64,000 nt of DNA, taken from assembly GCF_943372915.1 (NCBI RefSeq), contig NZ_CALSAN010000020.1:1-64000 (forward strand). The letters are read 5' to 3'. This document shows positions 41,590-50,513 of the stretch, piece after piece. The position numbers and the translations under genes are program-made. Below the pieces are notes generated by a model. That model saw nothing but the letters and a program-made list of their open reading frames with translations, was not told the origin of the DNA and did no database searches. This DNA comes from Ferrovibrio terrae_A. GTDB lineage: Bacteria > Pseudomonadota > Alphaproteobacteria > Ferrovibrionales > Ferrovibrionaceae. Each line of letters starts with the position of its first letter. The first letter of the stretch is position 1.

Positions 41590-42702
41590 TCAGGCCTTGC
41601 CCCAGACCTCTTCGGCAATTTCGACGATCATACGCAGTTTGGCCCACTGTTCTTCTTCAGCCAGCACGTTGCCCTCCTCGGTGGAAGCAAAGCCGCATTG
41701 CGGGCTGAGGCAGAGCTGGTTGAGATCGGCGAATTTCGCCGCCTGCTCGAGCCGGCGCTTGATGTTGTCCTTCGATTCCAGCTGGCCGGTCTTGGAGGTG
41801 ACCAGACCGAGGATGACGGTCTTGTTGCCCTTGGGCAGGTGGCGCAGCGGTTCGAAACCGCCCGAACGCTCGTTGTCATACTCCATGAAATAGCCGTCGA
41901 CCTTGATGGTATCGAGCAGCGTCTTGGCGACCGGTTCGTAGCCGCCCTTGGAAATGAACGTGGAGCGGAAATTGCCGCGGCACAGATGCATGGAAATCAC
42001 CATGTCGCTGGGCCGGTCGGCAATCGCGGTGTTGATCATCTCGGCATACTTCTCCGGCAGGCTGTCCGGATCATCGCCACGCTGGCGCGACAGCTCACGC
42101 TGTTCAGGATCGCAGAGATAGGCCAGATTGGTCTCGTCCAGCTGCAGATAGCGGCAACCGGCATTGGCGAAATCCTGCACGGCCTTTTTGTAGGCCTGGC
42201 CGAGATCGTGGAAGAAATCGTCGAGATTGGGGTAGATGTCCTTCGGAATCGCGTTCCGGCCGCTGCGGAAATGCAGCACGCTGGGCGACGGGATGGTCAT
42301 CTTCGGGGTTTCCTTGGTGTGCGCCTTCAGGAACCTGAAGTGATCGACCATCGGATGGCCCGAATAGCCGATCTTGCCCTTGACCTTGACGCCTTCGGCG
42401 CGCGTCTGCACGCCGGAGAACTGGATGCCCTGTTCGGCATGGGTGTAATACTCGACGCCATCCAGGAAACCGAGGAAGTCGAAATGCCACCAGCTACGGC
42501 GAAACTCGCCGTCGGTGATGCTCTTAAGCCCCACCTCTTCCTGCTGCTTGATGACTTTCTTGATTGCCTCGTCTTCCACCGCCTTCAGCCTGGCAGCGTC
42601 GATCTTGCCGTCTTTTTTCTGGGCCCGGGCTTCCTTCAGAATCTGGGGACGCAGCAGGCTGCCGACATGGTCGGCGCGGAATGGTGGTTTGTTGCGTTGC
42701 AT
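41590..42702 (-). CDS. Core-MetE-family methyltransferase (cobalamin-independent methionine synthase II type)
   Basis: A 370-aa protein matching only the C-terminal catalytic half of MetE. Zn ligands are recognisable: H239 and C241 (MHLCRGN), an acidic residue near 274 (FMEYDNE) and C336 (LSPQCGF). FRADHVGSLLRP at the start and ITDGEFRRSWWHFD near residue 62 are typical of the family. Related core-MetE proteins can methylate homocysteine without folate, or serve methyl-transfer steps in catabolism. It follows livF by 29 bp, so it probably belongs to the importer operon. This is a full-length core protein, not a truncated MetE. Confidence 0.85.
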   Translation of the reverse strand: MQRNKPPFRADHVGSLLRPQILKEARAQKKDGKIDAARLKAVEDEAIKKVIKQQEEVGLKSITDGEFRRSWWHFDFLGFLDGVEYYTHAEQGIQFSGVQTRAEGVKVKGKIGYSGHPMVDHFRFLKAHTKETPKMTIPSPSVLHFRSGRNAIPKDIYPNLDDFFHDLGQAYKKAVQDFANAGCRYLQLDETNLAYLCDPEQRELSRQRGDDPDSLPEKYAEMINTAIADRPSDMVISMHLCRGNFRSTFISKGGYEPVAKTLLDTIKVDGYFMEYDNERSGGFEPLRHLPKGNKTVILGLVTSKTGQLESKDNIKRRLEQAAKFADLNQLCLSPQCGFASTEEGNVLAEEEQWAKLRMIVEIAEEVWGKA

Positions 42703-42731
42703 CGGTTTCTCTCCCTCACTTTTGATGAAAA

Positions 42732-43445
42732 TCAGTGTGCGCTATCGGAAACGGCGAGCCAAGCCTCCAGCTTCGACGGATCGTCGCGCAGATCGGCGCT
42801 TTTCGCGGTATGCACGATACGACCACGTTCCAGCACCACCACCTGGTCGGTGATCGGCAGCAGCTTGCGGGCATTCTGCTCGACGATGATGGCTGACAGC
42901 CCCTCTTCCCGGGTGATGCGACGGATCGCCGCCAGCAGCTCCTCGACAATGATTGGCGCCAGACCTTCCAGCGGCTCGTCCAGCAGGATCAGCTTCGGAT
43001 TCAGCATCAGGGCGCGGCCCACGGCCAGCATCTGCTGCTCGCCGCCCGACAGCTGGTTGCCCATGTTGCGGCGACGCTCGGCCAGCCGTGGAAACATCTC
43101 GAAGACCTGCTGCACGCCCCAGCGACCGGGTTGCGCGACGGCGGTGAGGTTTTCCTCCACCGTCAGGGATTTAAAGACATTGCGCTCCTGCGGCACCCAG
43201 CCGATGCCGGCGGTGGCGCGTCGGTCGGAGCGATAGCCAGTGATATCGGTGCCGTTGAGGCCGATCCGGCCGCCGCGATAGCGGGTGGCGCCGATCAGGG
43301 TGTTGATCAGCGTGGTCTTGCCCGCGCCGTTGCGCCCCAGCAGGGCGAGCGAGTCGCCGGCCGCCAGGGTGAAGCTGACGCCTTCCAGCACGATGGCCTC
43401 GCCATAGCCGGCGCGCAGATTCTCGACCGTGAGAAGCTCAGACAT
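42732..43445 (-). CDS. livF: Branched-chain-type ABC transporter ATP-binding protein LivF
   Basis: A 237-aa ATPase with Walker A GRNGAGKTT (residues ~36-44), the ABC signature LSGGEQQML near 135 and Walker B LILLDEP near 155. It is the second nucleotide-binding subunit of a HAAT-type importer and overlaps livG by 8 bp. The ligand of this class can be amino acids, aromatic acids or other small molecules. Confidence 0.93.
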   Translation of the reverse strand: MSELLTVENLRAGYGEAIVLEGVSFTLAAGDSLALLGRNGAGKTTLINTLIGATRYRGGRIGLNGTDITGYRSDRRATAGIGWVPQERNVFKSLTVEENLTAVAQPGRWGVQQVFEMFPRLAERRRNMGNQLSGGEQQMLAVGRALMLNPKLILLDEPLEGLAPIIVEELLAAIRRITREEGLSAIIVEQNARKLLPITDQVVVLERGRIVHTAKSADLRDDPSKLEAWLAVSDSAH

Positions 43446-44193
43446 CGACCACTTCCTCGCCGAGATAGACTTTCTTCACCCGTGGGTCGCGCGCGATGTC
43501 CGCCGCCGGGCCTTCAACAAAGAGGCCACCATTGACCAGCACCGAGATGGTCTTGGCAAAGCGGAATACCAGCTGCATGTCATGCTCGATCAGCACCAGG
43601 GTGACCGATGCCGGCAGGGCCGCGATGACATCGAGAATCTGGTGCCGTTCGGTTTCCGGCACACCGGCGGCCGGCTCGTCCAGCAGCAGCACGGCCGGTT
43701 TGCCGGCAAGTGCCACGGCGATTTCCAGCAGGCGCTGCTTGCCATAGGCGATGGTAGCAGTGCGCTGGTCGCGCACGTCGATCAGGCCGAGCTGCAGCAG
43801 TAGCGCCTCGGCCTCGTCGACCAGATCCTTGCGGCCGCCGATCGGGCGCCACCAGCCGGTGGCTGCATCCTCGCGCTGGGCAATCGCCAGCACGATGGTC
43901 TGCAGCGGCGTGAGATCGGGAAACAGCTGGTTGATCTGGAAGGTGCGCGCCAGGCCGAGCTTGACCCGCTTGTAAGACGGCAGGCCGGTGATGTCGGCGC
44001 CCTGCAGCAGGATGCGCCCCGAGGTGGGCTGCAGCACACCGGTCAGCAGGTTGACCAGCGTGGTCTTGCCCGCCCCATTGGGCCCGATCAGCGCATGCCG
44101 TGCTCCGGCCGGCAAGCTGAAGCTCACATCATTGGTGGCGATCAGGCCGCCGAAGGCCTTGCACAGATTCCGGGTTTCGAGAACCGCGGTCAC
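43438..44193 (-). CDS. livG: Branched-chain-type ABC transporter ATP-binding protein LivG
   Basis: A 251-aa ATPase. Walker A is GPNGAGKTT (residues ~38-46), preceded by LCKAFGGLIATNDVSF, and Walker B is AVLLLDEPAAG near 162. The usual LSGGQ signature is replaced by ATIAYGKQRLLEIA near 142, where YGKQR occupies the signature position, as in many LivG proteins. It overlaps livM by 4 bp. Confidence 0.93.
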   Translation of the reverse strand: MTAVLETRNLCKAFGGLIATNDVSFSLPAGARHALIGPNGAGKTTLVNLLTGVLQPTSGRILLQGADITGLPSYKRVKLGLARTFQINQLFPDLTPLQTIVLAIAQREDAATGWWRPIGGRKDLVDEAEALLLQLGLIDVRDQRTATIAYGKQRLLEIAVALAGKPAVLLLDEPAAGVPETERHQILDVIAALPASVTLVLIEHDMQLVFRFAKTISVLVNGGLFVEGPAADIARDPRVKKVYLGEEVVDV

Positions 44194-45215
44194 TGTGCAC
44201 CGCCTGTCTTGAAGCGGCGCGCCAGCCAGTCGCGACCGGTCTGATAGAATCCGATCAACCCGCCACGGCCGAACAGCACGGTGAGCACCAGCACCAGGCC
44301 GACCCAGAACAGCCAGTATTGCGGCGTGATGGCTGCCAGCCAGTCATACATGATCTTGAAGGCGATGGCGCCGATGACCGCGCCCCACAGCTGGCCGCTG
44401 CCGCCCAGCACCAGCACCAGCATCACATCGGCAGAGCGATGGAATTCCAGCACATCGAGCGAGACGAATTGCGTGGTCTGCGCCAGCAGGGCACCGGCGA
44501 TGCCGGCATAGGCCGCAGCAATAGTATAGATAGTCACCAGCCGCAGATCGGTCGGGATTCCCATGGCGCCGGTGCGCAGGGCATTGCCCTTGATCGCGCG
44601 CAGCAGCAGGCCGTATGGCGAATTGACCAGGCGGCGCGCGATGTAGAACAGGATGAAGAGCACCGCGAGGCTGTAGGCATAGGCGGTCTTGCCGAAGATA
44701 TCGAATTCGAACAGGCCCAGCACCGGCCCTATGGTCACACCGGTGAGGCCATCGGCGCCGCCGGTGATGTTACTGAATTTGTTGGCCAGCTCGCGCAGGA
44801 TCAGCGCCACGCCCAGCGTCACCATCAGCTTGGTCAGATCACTGCCGCGCAACACTAGGAAACTGGTGACGAAGCCGAGCAGGGCCGCAACCGCGCCAGA
44901 AATCAGCAAACCCGTGATCGGGTCGTGCAGACCGTGCTTGCCCAGCAGGCCGGCGACATAGGCACCAAGGCCGAAGAAGGCCGCATGGCCGAGCGAGACA
45001 ATCCCGGCATAGCCGAGGATGAGGTCGAGCGAGAGCGCAAACAGCGCCAGGATGGCGATCTCGTTGAGCAGCAGAACCTTGCTGGGTGCTAGCCAGAACA
45101 GCGACAGGGCAACCAGCCAGAACAGAATTTCCAGCGGGCGCCAGCGCGCCGGCGCCAGCAATGTGCCGCTGGCGGTGCTGGTGTCGGGTTTGAAATAGGC
45201 GAGAAAAGCAGACAT
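44190..45215 (-). CDS. livM: Branched-chain-type ABC transporter permease LivM
   Basis: A 341-aa permease with about nine membrane helices and the family segment LGYAGIVSLGHAAFFGLGAY near residue 80. The ATG at 45215 is preferred over one seven codons upstream (45236) because a GAGG site precedes it and the longer form would overlap livH. It pairs with LivH in the membrane. Confidence 0.92.
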   Translation of the reverse strand: MSAFLAYFKPDTSTASGTLLAPARWRPLEILFWLVALSLFWLAPSKVLLLNEIAILALFALSLDLILGYAGIVSLGHAAFFGLGAYVAGLLGKHGLHDPITGLLISGAVAALLGFVTSFLVLRGSDLTKLMVTLGVALILRELANKFSNITGGADGLTGVTIGPVLGLFEFDIFGKTAYAYSLAVLFILFYIARRLVNSPYGLLLRAIKGNALRTGAMGIPTDLRLVTIYTIAAAYAGIAGALLAQTTQFVSLDVLEFHRSADVMLVLVLGGSGQLWGAVIGAIAFKIMYDWLAAITPQYWLFWVGLVLVLTVLFGRGGLIGFYQTGRDWLARRFKTGGAQ

Positions 45216-45225
45216 TGCAAAAACC

Positions 45226-46086
45226 TCAGCGCGCATTGACGCGGCCGAACAGGCCTTGCGGTCGCACGATCAGCACCACCACCATGATCGTGTAGATGAT
45301 GAAGCTGCCGACCGTGGGTACATAATATTTACCGGCCACATCGGCCATGCCGAGCAGGATCGAAGCCAGGAATGGACCGGCCAGTGTAGTGGTGCCGCCG
45401 ACGCTGATCACCACCAGGAAGTAGATCATGAACTTGAGCGGAAACGTGGGGTCCATGCCGAGGATTTCCGCGCCGAGCACACCCCCCAGGCCGGCCAGGC
45501 CCGAGCCGAAGGCAAAGGTGAAGGTAAAGATCAGGTTGACGTTGATGCCCAGGCCGCGGGCGACGCGGGCATCATCGACGGCGGCGCGCAGCTGACTACC
45601 GAAGCGGGTCTTGCTCAGGATCAGCTGCAGCACCAGGGCCAGCACCAAGCAGATGGCGATGACGAACAGGCGATAGATGCCGATGCTGACACCGAGCACA
45701 TCGACGCGCCCCTGCAGCGACGGTGGCAGGGTGATCAACTGCTGCTGGGCGCCCATGAAATAGTCGATCGCGGATACCGCCATGAAGACAAGGCCGATCG
45801 AGAACAGCACCTGGTCGAGATGGCTCTTGGTATAGAGCCGGGCATAGAGGGTGCGTTCGAGAAAACCGCCCAGCACGGCAGATGCAAGAAACCCGGCAGG
45901 CAGGCAAAGATAGAAGGAAACCCCAAAACGATTCATCAGCACGACGGTGAGGTAACCGCCGGCCATGGCGAAAGCGCCATGGGCCAGATTGATGAAGTTC
46001 ATCAGGCCAAGCGTCACCGACAGGCCACAGGCCAGCACGAACAGCACCATGCCATAGGCAAAGCCATCAAAAAAAATGGTCAGCAC
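45226..46086 (-). CDS. livH: Branched-chain-type ABC transporter permease LivH
   Basis: A 286-aa permease with about eight membrane helices. FINLAHGAFAMAGGYLTVVL near residue 31 is the classical LivH signature, and the C-terminal GPFLASILLGMADVAGKYY follows the coupling region. It is preceded by the binding-protein gene and a terminator-like hairpin, which would lower permease relative to binding protein. Confidence 0.93.
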   Translation of the reverse strand: MLTIFFDGFAYGMVLFVLACGLSVTLGLMNFINLAHGAFAMAGGYLTVVLMNRFGVSFYLCLPAGFLASAVLGGFLERTLYARLYTKSHLDQVLFSIGLVFMAVSAIDYFMGAQQQLITLPPSLQGRVDVLGVSIGIYRLFVIAICLVLALVLQLILSKTRFGSQLRAAVDDARVARGLGINVNLIFTFTFAFGSGLAGLGGVLGAEILGMDPTFPLKFMIYFLVVISVGGTTTLAGPFLASILLGMADVAGKYYVPTVGSFIIYTIMVVVLIVRPQGLFGRVNAR

Positions 46087-46126
46087 GAAACTCTCATACC
46101 TGGCTGTCTATCCGCGATCAGTGTCG

Positions 46127-46157
46127 AAAACGGCCGGCGGTGTTTGCCGCCGGCCGT
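46127..46157 (-). terminator. Hairpin between livK-type gene and livH (partial terminator)
   Basis: ACGGCCGGCGG (46130-46140) pairs perfectly with CCGCCGGCCGT (46147-46157), an 11-bp stem with a 6-nt loop, 22 bp past the binding-protein stop. On the minus strand TTTTC follows. It is strong enough to terminate much transcription and yields more binding protein than permease. Confidence 0.7.
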
Positions 46158-46178
46158 CATGTTGCACGATTGTCGGCT

Positions 46179-47354
46179 TTACTTCTTCGCCGCCTTTACC
46201 GGATCCTTGACCTTCTCAACGGTGGCGAATTCGACATTGAACAACTCGCCATTCACCTTCTCGACCTTGCGGATGAAGACATTCTGCACAATGTCGCGGG
46301 TTTCCGGATCGATCATGACCGGACCGCGCGGGCTGGTCCAGCTCTGCCCCTTCATGGCTTCCAACAGCTTGGTGCCGTCGGCATCGCCATTGGTCTTCTT
46401 GAGTGCCTGATAGATCAGGCTCATGCCATCCCAGCCGCCAACACCATGAAAATTCGGCCGCATGTTATTGGACTTCTTGAAGGCTTCAACCAGGGCCTTG
46501 TTCTCCGGCGAGTTATGTGCCGCCGAATAATGATGTGACGACACCACGCCGAGCGCCACGTCGCCCATGGCATTGAGGATATCGTCATCCAGCACATCGC
46601 CGGTGGCGATCAGCCGGATACCATCCTTGGCCAGGTCGCGTTCGGCGAACTGCTTCATCACGGCCGAACCGGCGCCCGAAGGCACGAAGACGAACAGCGC
46701 ATCAGGTTTTGCATCCTTGGCGCGCTGCAGGAACGGCGCGAATTCTGGATTCTGCAGCGGCACGCGCAGCTCGGCCAGCACCTCGCCGCCCCCTTTCACG
46801 AAGACTTCCTTGAAGGCCCTTTCAGCGTCATGGCCGGGGCCGTAATCGGTCACCAGGGTAACAACCTTCTTGATCCCATTCTTCGGCGCCCATTCCGCCA
46901 GCGGCGCGGTGACCTGCGGGAGGGTGAAGCCGGTGCGCACGATATAAGGCGACTGTTCGGTAATGATCGAGGTGGCGGCTGCCATCACGATCATGGGCAC
47001 CTTGGCCTGGGTGGCCATCGGCGCGGTGGCCAGCGCCAGCGGGGTGAGGCCGAAGCCGGCCAGCACGCTGACCTTCTCGTTGACCACCAGCTCCTGGGCG
47101 ATGCGCTTGGTGACATCGGCAACGCCGGTGTCGTCCTTGACGATCAGCTCCACCCTCTTGCCGGCCACCATGTTGCCGTTCTGCGCCATGTAGAGTTTCG
47201 CCATGCCTTCGATCTGGCGACCGGTGGAGGCGAAGGGACCGGTCATCGGCAGGATCAGGCCGATCTTGACGGTCTGCTGCGCATAGGCGCCGGCCGAGGC
47301 GACGAGGCCCAAGCTGGTCACTGCTATGGCTGCAAGAAGATGTCTGCGGTTCAT
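46179..47354 (-). CDS. livK: Liv-type ABC transporter substrate-binding protein
   Basis: A 391-aa periplasmic binding protein. A signal peptide (HLLAAIAVTSLGLVASAGAYA) is followed by VKIGLILPMTGPFASTGRQI, the HAAT family opening, and VTLVTDYGPGHDAERAFKEV near residue 165. The ATG at 47354 is chosen because GGAGGAACG precedes it and the signal peptide then starts properly. Neighbouring Rieske oxygenase and reductase suggest the ligand may be an aromatic acid or betaine rather than leucine. Confidence 0.92.
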   Translation of the reverse strand: MNRRHLLAAIAVTSLGLVASAGAYAQQTVKIGLILPMTGPFASTGRQIEGMAKLYMAQNGNMVAGKRVELIVKDDTGVADVTKRIAQELVVNEKVSVLAGFGLTPLALATAPMATQAKVPMIVMAAATSIITEQSPYIVRTGFTLPQVTAPLAEWAPKNGIKKVVTLVTDYGPGHDAERAFKEVFVKGGGEVLAELRVPLQNPEFAPFLQRAKDAKPDALFVFVPSGAGSAVMKQFAERDLAKDGIRLIATGDVLDDDILNAMGDVALGVVSSHHYSAAHNSPENKALVEAFKKSNNMRPNFHGVGGWDGMSLIYQALKKTNGDADGTKLLEAMKGQSWTSPRGPVMIDPETRDIVQNVFIRKVEKVNGELFNVEFATVEKVKDPVKAAKK

Positions 47355-47437
47355 GTGGTCGTTCCTCCGTTTTGATTTTTTATATGTCTCGTTCGCTATT
47401 CGCACACGAGTACATCTATCCAACACCAGTTCCGGAC

Positions 47438-47455
47438 TTTGGCGAAACCGCCAAA
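47438..47455. promoter_or_regulatory. Inverted repeat upstream of the Liv binding-protein gene
   Basis: TTTGGCG (47438-47444), AAAC and CGCCAAA (47449-47455) form a 7-bp hairpin or palindrome in the 174-bp gap between the reductase stop and the binding-protein start. No T-run follows on the minus strand, so an operator is more likely than a terminator. Confidence 0.35.
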
Positions 47456-47528
47456 AGATGCAAGGGGAATCTATAATGACTTTAATCTGTGGAATTGATG
47501 AGCGGCGTGCATCTGATCGCCGCCTCCC

Positions 47529-48506
47529 CTACTGGTCTGCCCGCCAGGCTGTATCGATCACAATCCCACCATGCACAGCGCGCGACACGCAAGCGCAGAT
47601 CCGGCTGTTATCGCGTTTTTGATGCTCGCTGAGAAAGACGTCGCGGTGGTCGATCTCGCCCTCCAGCGCCATCACATCCACCGCACAGAGACCACACTCG
47701 CCGCGACGGCATTCCGCCATCACTTCGACGCCGGCGGCTTCCAGCGCATCCAGCATCGACTGGCCTTCCGGCACTGCCACCTCGACACCCAGCCGCGGCA
47801 CTTTGACCCAGAAAGGCTCGTTGGGCTTCAGGCCGCCGCTGCCAAAGGTCTCGAAGCGCAGATTGGCCAGCGGCCGGTTCAACGCCGTCATGGTGTCGCG
47901 TACTGCCTGCAACAACCGCGCCGGGCCGCAGAAATAGACATCGCCATCGGCGGGGAACCCAGCCAGCTCATGCTGCAGGTCGATGCGGTTGCCGTCTTCA
48001 GAGATGAACAGCGTTACCCGGCTGCCCAGTGTCTCTTTCAGTTCCTGGGCAAAGGCCAGATCGCGCTGGCTGCGCACGGCATAGAGCAGGCGGAAATCAG
48101 CATTCCGCTGCATGAGGGCCTGGGCCATGCCGAGCAATGGCGTGATGCCGATGCCTCCGGCGATCAGCAGATAGCGCGGCGCACCATACTGCAGCGGGAA
48201 ATGATTGCGCGGCGAGGTGACCTGCAACCGGGCGCCAGGCAACAGGTTGTGCAGCCAGACCGAACCGCCGCGGCTCGGATTCACCCGCTTGACGGCAATG
48301 CGGTAGACATTGCGTCGCGGCTGACCGATCAGCGAATAAGAACGCACATCACGGCGACCACCGATATCGACGGCAATATTGATATGGCTGCCCGGCTCAT
48401 AGGGAACCACGCCATGCTTCGGCGCGATCTCAAACATGCGAATATCGGGGCCAAAGTCGCGGGTGCTGACAAGCGTGGCATCCATCCAGTCATTCTGGTC
48501 ATGCAT
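47529..48506 (-). CDS. PDR/VanB-family oxidoreductase (Rieske oxygenase reductase)
   Basis: A 325-aa FMN/2Fe-2S reductase of the phthalate-dioxygenase-reductase type. RSYSLIGQPRR binds flavin, GGIGITPLLGMAQAL near residue 118 is the NAD(P)-side motif, and the C-terminal plant-type ferredoxin domain has CRRGECGLC plus a fourth cysteine (ICACVSRA). It passes electrons from NAD(P)H to the Rieske oxygenase encoded two genes upstream. VanB is the closest well-known example. It is probably cotranscribed with the oxygenase and the GntR regulator. Confidence 0.9.
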   Translation of the reverse strand: MHDQNDWMDATLVSTRDFGPDIRMFEIAPKHGVVPYEPGSHINIAVDIGGRRDVRSYSLIGQPRRNVYRIAVKRVNPSRGGSVWLHNLLPGARLQVTSPRNHFPLQYGAPRYLLIAGGIGITPLLGMAQALMQRNADFRLLYAVRSQRDLAFAQELKETLGSRVTLFISEDGNRIDLQHELAGFPADGDVYFCGPARLLQAVRDTMTALNRPLANLRFETFGSGGLKPNEPFWVKVPRLGVEVAVPEGQSMLDALEAAGVEVMAECRRGECGLCAVDVMALEGEIDHRDVFLSEHQKRDNSRICACVSRAVHGGIVIDTAWRADQ

Positions 48507-48519
48507 CGTTGTTCACTCC

Positions 48520-49239
48520 TCAGGCTGACTGACGGATCAGCGCCATGCCGGGCACCAGCTCGCGCGCCCCCTGATGATCCAGCGCCATCACCAGGTTGCG
48601 ATGGGCAACACGCGAATGCTCGCGCATCAACGCCTCGGCGCGCGCGCCTTCGCGCCGTTCGATGGCTTCCACCACGCTGCGATGCTGTTCCTGCGCCACC
48701 AGCAGGATGGCACGCGATTCCGGCAGCATCGCCTGCACCTCGACAAAGGCGCTGGGTGAGGCAAAGGGCAGTGCCACGGCACGCTCGATCTGGCGCGCCA
48801 CCACGCGGCTGCCCGACATATGAATCAGCAGCTGATGGAACTGCTCATTCAGCTCGACATAGCCGGTCAGCGTATCGGCGCCATGCTCGTCCTGGATCAG
48901 GATATCCAGTTTACGCAGGCAGGCCTTGATCTCGCCAATCTGGCCCGGGCTGGGGCCGCGCTCGGCCGCCAGCCGCGCGGCCAGACCTTCCAGCGTGCCG
49001 CGCGTTTCGATGGCGTCAAAGATATCGGCCTCGGAAAAATGCCGCACGGCATAGCCACCTGACGGAATCGCCTCCAGCAGGCCCTCTTCCTCCAGCCGCA
49101 CCAGCGCCATGCGCACCGGCGTGCGCGATACACCGAGGCGGTCGACGATTGACAGTTCCGACAGGCGTTCGCCCGGCTTCAGCTCGCCGCTGAGGATCAG
49201 CTCGCGCAGGGAGAGGATGGTTTTGAGCGATTGCGACAT
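48520..49239 (-). CDS. GntR-family transcriptional regulator (FCD domain)
   Basis: A 239-aa regulator with an N-terminal winged helix (residues ~5-75, containing LSIVDRLGVSRTPVRMALVRL) and a C-terminal FCD domain (~85-225). The ATG at 49239 begins 1 bp after the oxygenase stop. It lies between the two enzyme genes, a typical autoregulated arrangement. A TGTATACA palindrome over the oxygenase promoter is its probable operator. It may respond to the aromatic substrate, as VanR does for vanillate. Confidence 0.9.
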   Translation of the reverse strand: MSQSLKTILSLRELILSGELKPGERLSELSIVDRLGVSRTPVRMALVRLEEEGLLEAIPSGGYAVRHFSEADIFDAIETRGTLEGLAARLAAERGPSPGQIGEIKACLRKLDILIQDEHGADTLTGYVELNEQFHQLLIHMSGSRVVARQIERAVALPFASPSAFVEVQAMLPESRAILLVAQEQHRSVVEAIERREGARAEALMREHSRVAHRNLVMALDHQGARELVPGMALIRQSA

Positions 49240-49240
49240 G

Positions 49241-50326
49241 CTATTCGGCCGCCTCCGCGATGCGGCCACCACGCTCGGCCGCGATCATGCGGTCCAGCTT
49301 GCGGCGCGCCCACATCGACCCCGCATCGATGTTGAGGTTGTAGAACAGCTTGCCCGGATTGGCATCGATGGCCTTCTGCTGCGCTTCGAGAATGATCTCA
49401 TCCTCGCGGAAGATGCCGGACACGCCCTGGCGCAGTTCCGTGGTCAGGCTCTGCTCGCCCAGGCGGTAGTTGCGCACGAAGGCCCAGAAGTAATGGCAGG
49501 TGCCGGCAGTTTCCGGCGTGATGGTGTTGAGCACGAAGCCGTTAACGCCCTGGCTGCGGTCGCCTTCAGGCGCACCGGTGCCCGCCGGTGCGACGCCGAC
49601 ATCGATGGTCACCGTGCAGGGGGCCTCGAAACGGATGATCTGCCAGCGATCCACCCGGCCCGGCTTGCCCAGTTGCTTGGCCCAGAAGGGCGGCGCCTCG
49701 ATATCGCGCATCCAGCGGGTAACGGTGGCAAAGCGTTCGCCATGCGTGACATCGAAAGGTGCCTCGGCCACGGCGCGGTTGCCGATACTGGACCCATGCA
49801 CGAAGGTCTCATGCGTCAGGTCCATCAGGTTGTCGACCACCAGGCGATAGTCGCAATTCACATGGATCAGTTCGCCATCGCCAGCCCAGGCCGGATCGTG
49901 ATTCCAATGCAGGTCGGGCACGCGGGCCGGATCGGCCAGCGCCGGATCGCCCATCCATATCCAGACAAAGCGATGCTTCTCGACCAGCGGATAACTGCGC
50001 ACGCAGGCAGAGGGATTGATGGTCTCTTGCGACGGCATATGCGTGCAGCGGCCGCGCGCGTCATAGACCAGGCCATGATAGCCGCAGACCAGACTGCCAT
50101 CCTCCTGCAGATGCCCCTTGGAGAGCGGTAGCAGGCGGTGCCAGCAGGCATCCTGCAGCGCGACCACGCGATTGTCGGGCTGGCGATAAATCACCAGCTT
50201 CTCGCCGCAGATCGTGCGCGGCAGCAGGCTGCGCTTCACCTCATGATCCCAGGCGATCACATACCAGGCATTCAGCGGCCAGGGCGCGGCATCCACATCC
50301 ATCGTGAAAGGCTGATTGGCGGCCAT
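49241..50326 (-). CDS. Rieske 2Fe-2S aromatic oxygenase, VanA-like oxygenase subunit
   Basis: A 361-aa oxygenase. Its Rieske cluster ligands are C61 and H63 (CWHRLLPL) and C81 and H84 (CGYHG). The mononuclear iron site follows in DNLMDLTHETFVH, with H172 and H177 and the bridging Asp165. The length and arrangement fit single-component-oxygenase families such as vanillate O-demethylase and related N-demethylases. These hydroxylate a methyl group and release formaldehyde. It heads the operon with the GntR and reductase genes. A GGAGGAGAC site precedes the ATG at 50326. The substrate is not deducible. Confidence 0.92.
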   Translation of the reverse strand: MAANQPFTMDVDAAPWPLNAWYVIAWDHEVKRSLLPRTICGEKLVIYRQPDNRVVALQDACWHRLLPLSKGHLQEDGSLVCGYHGLVYDARGRCTHMPSQETINPSACVRSYPLVEKHRFVWIWMGDPALADPARVPDLHWNHDPAWAGDGELIHVNCDYRLVVDNLMDLTHETFVHGSSIGNRAVAEAPFDVTHGERFATVTRWMRDIEAPPFWAKQLGKPGRVDRWQIIRFEAPCTVTIDVGVAPAGTGAPEGDRSQGVNGFVLNTITPETAGTCHYFWAFVRNYRLGEQSLTTELRQGVSGIFREDEIILEAQQKAIDANPGKLFYNLNIDAGSMWARRKLDRMIAAERGGRIAEAAE

Positions 50327-50361
50327 TCCGACGTCTCCTCCAGTTCTTATGACTTATCGCC

Positions 50362-50390
50362 TGTATACATTAGAGTCTTGAAATCGGCAA
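50362..50390 (-). promoter_or_regulatory. Promoter of the Rieske operon with overlapping GntR operator
   Basis: Reading leftward, TTGCCG (50390-50385) and TATACA (50367-50362) are 17 bp apart, 36 bp before the oxygenase start. The palindrome TGTATACA at 50362-50369 covers the -10 box and matches the GTATAC core common to FCD-type GntR operators. The encoded GntR protein would repress by blocking polymerase. The rest of the 187-bp divergent gap is AT-rich; a plus-strand promoter for the amidase is not clear. Confidence 0.55.
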
Positions 50391-50513
50391 ATTTTCGTAT
50401 TTTGTTCTCTATTTTTTATGATTTTGGGATACATAATAGCTGAATCTGCTGGGTTATTGCCCCGGTAGCCGGCAATGCGTATTCAGGACTGAACCGATTG
50501 AAATGAGGACGGC

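Noticed and set aside
41590..42702. Truncated metE pseudogene
   Set aside because: Frame is intact, the Zn-site residues are present and about 370 aa is the normal size of core-MetE proteins.
41437..43236. Plus-strand open frame of 599 codons
   Set aside because: It is antisense to the core-MetE and livF genes, which have complete family motifs.
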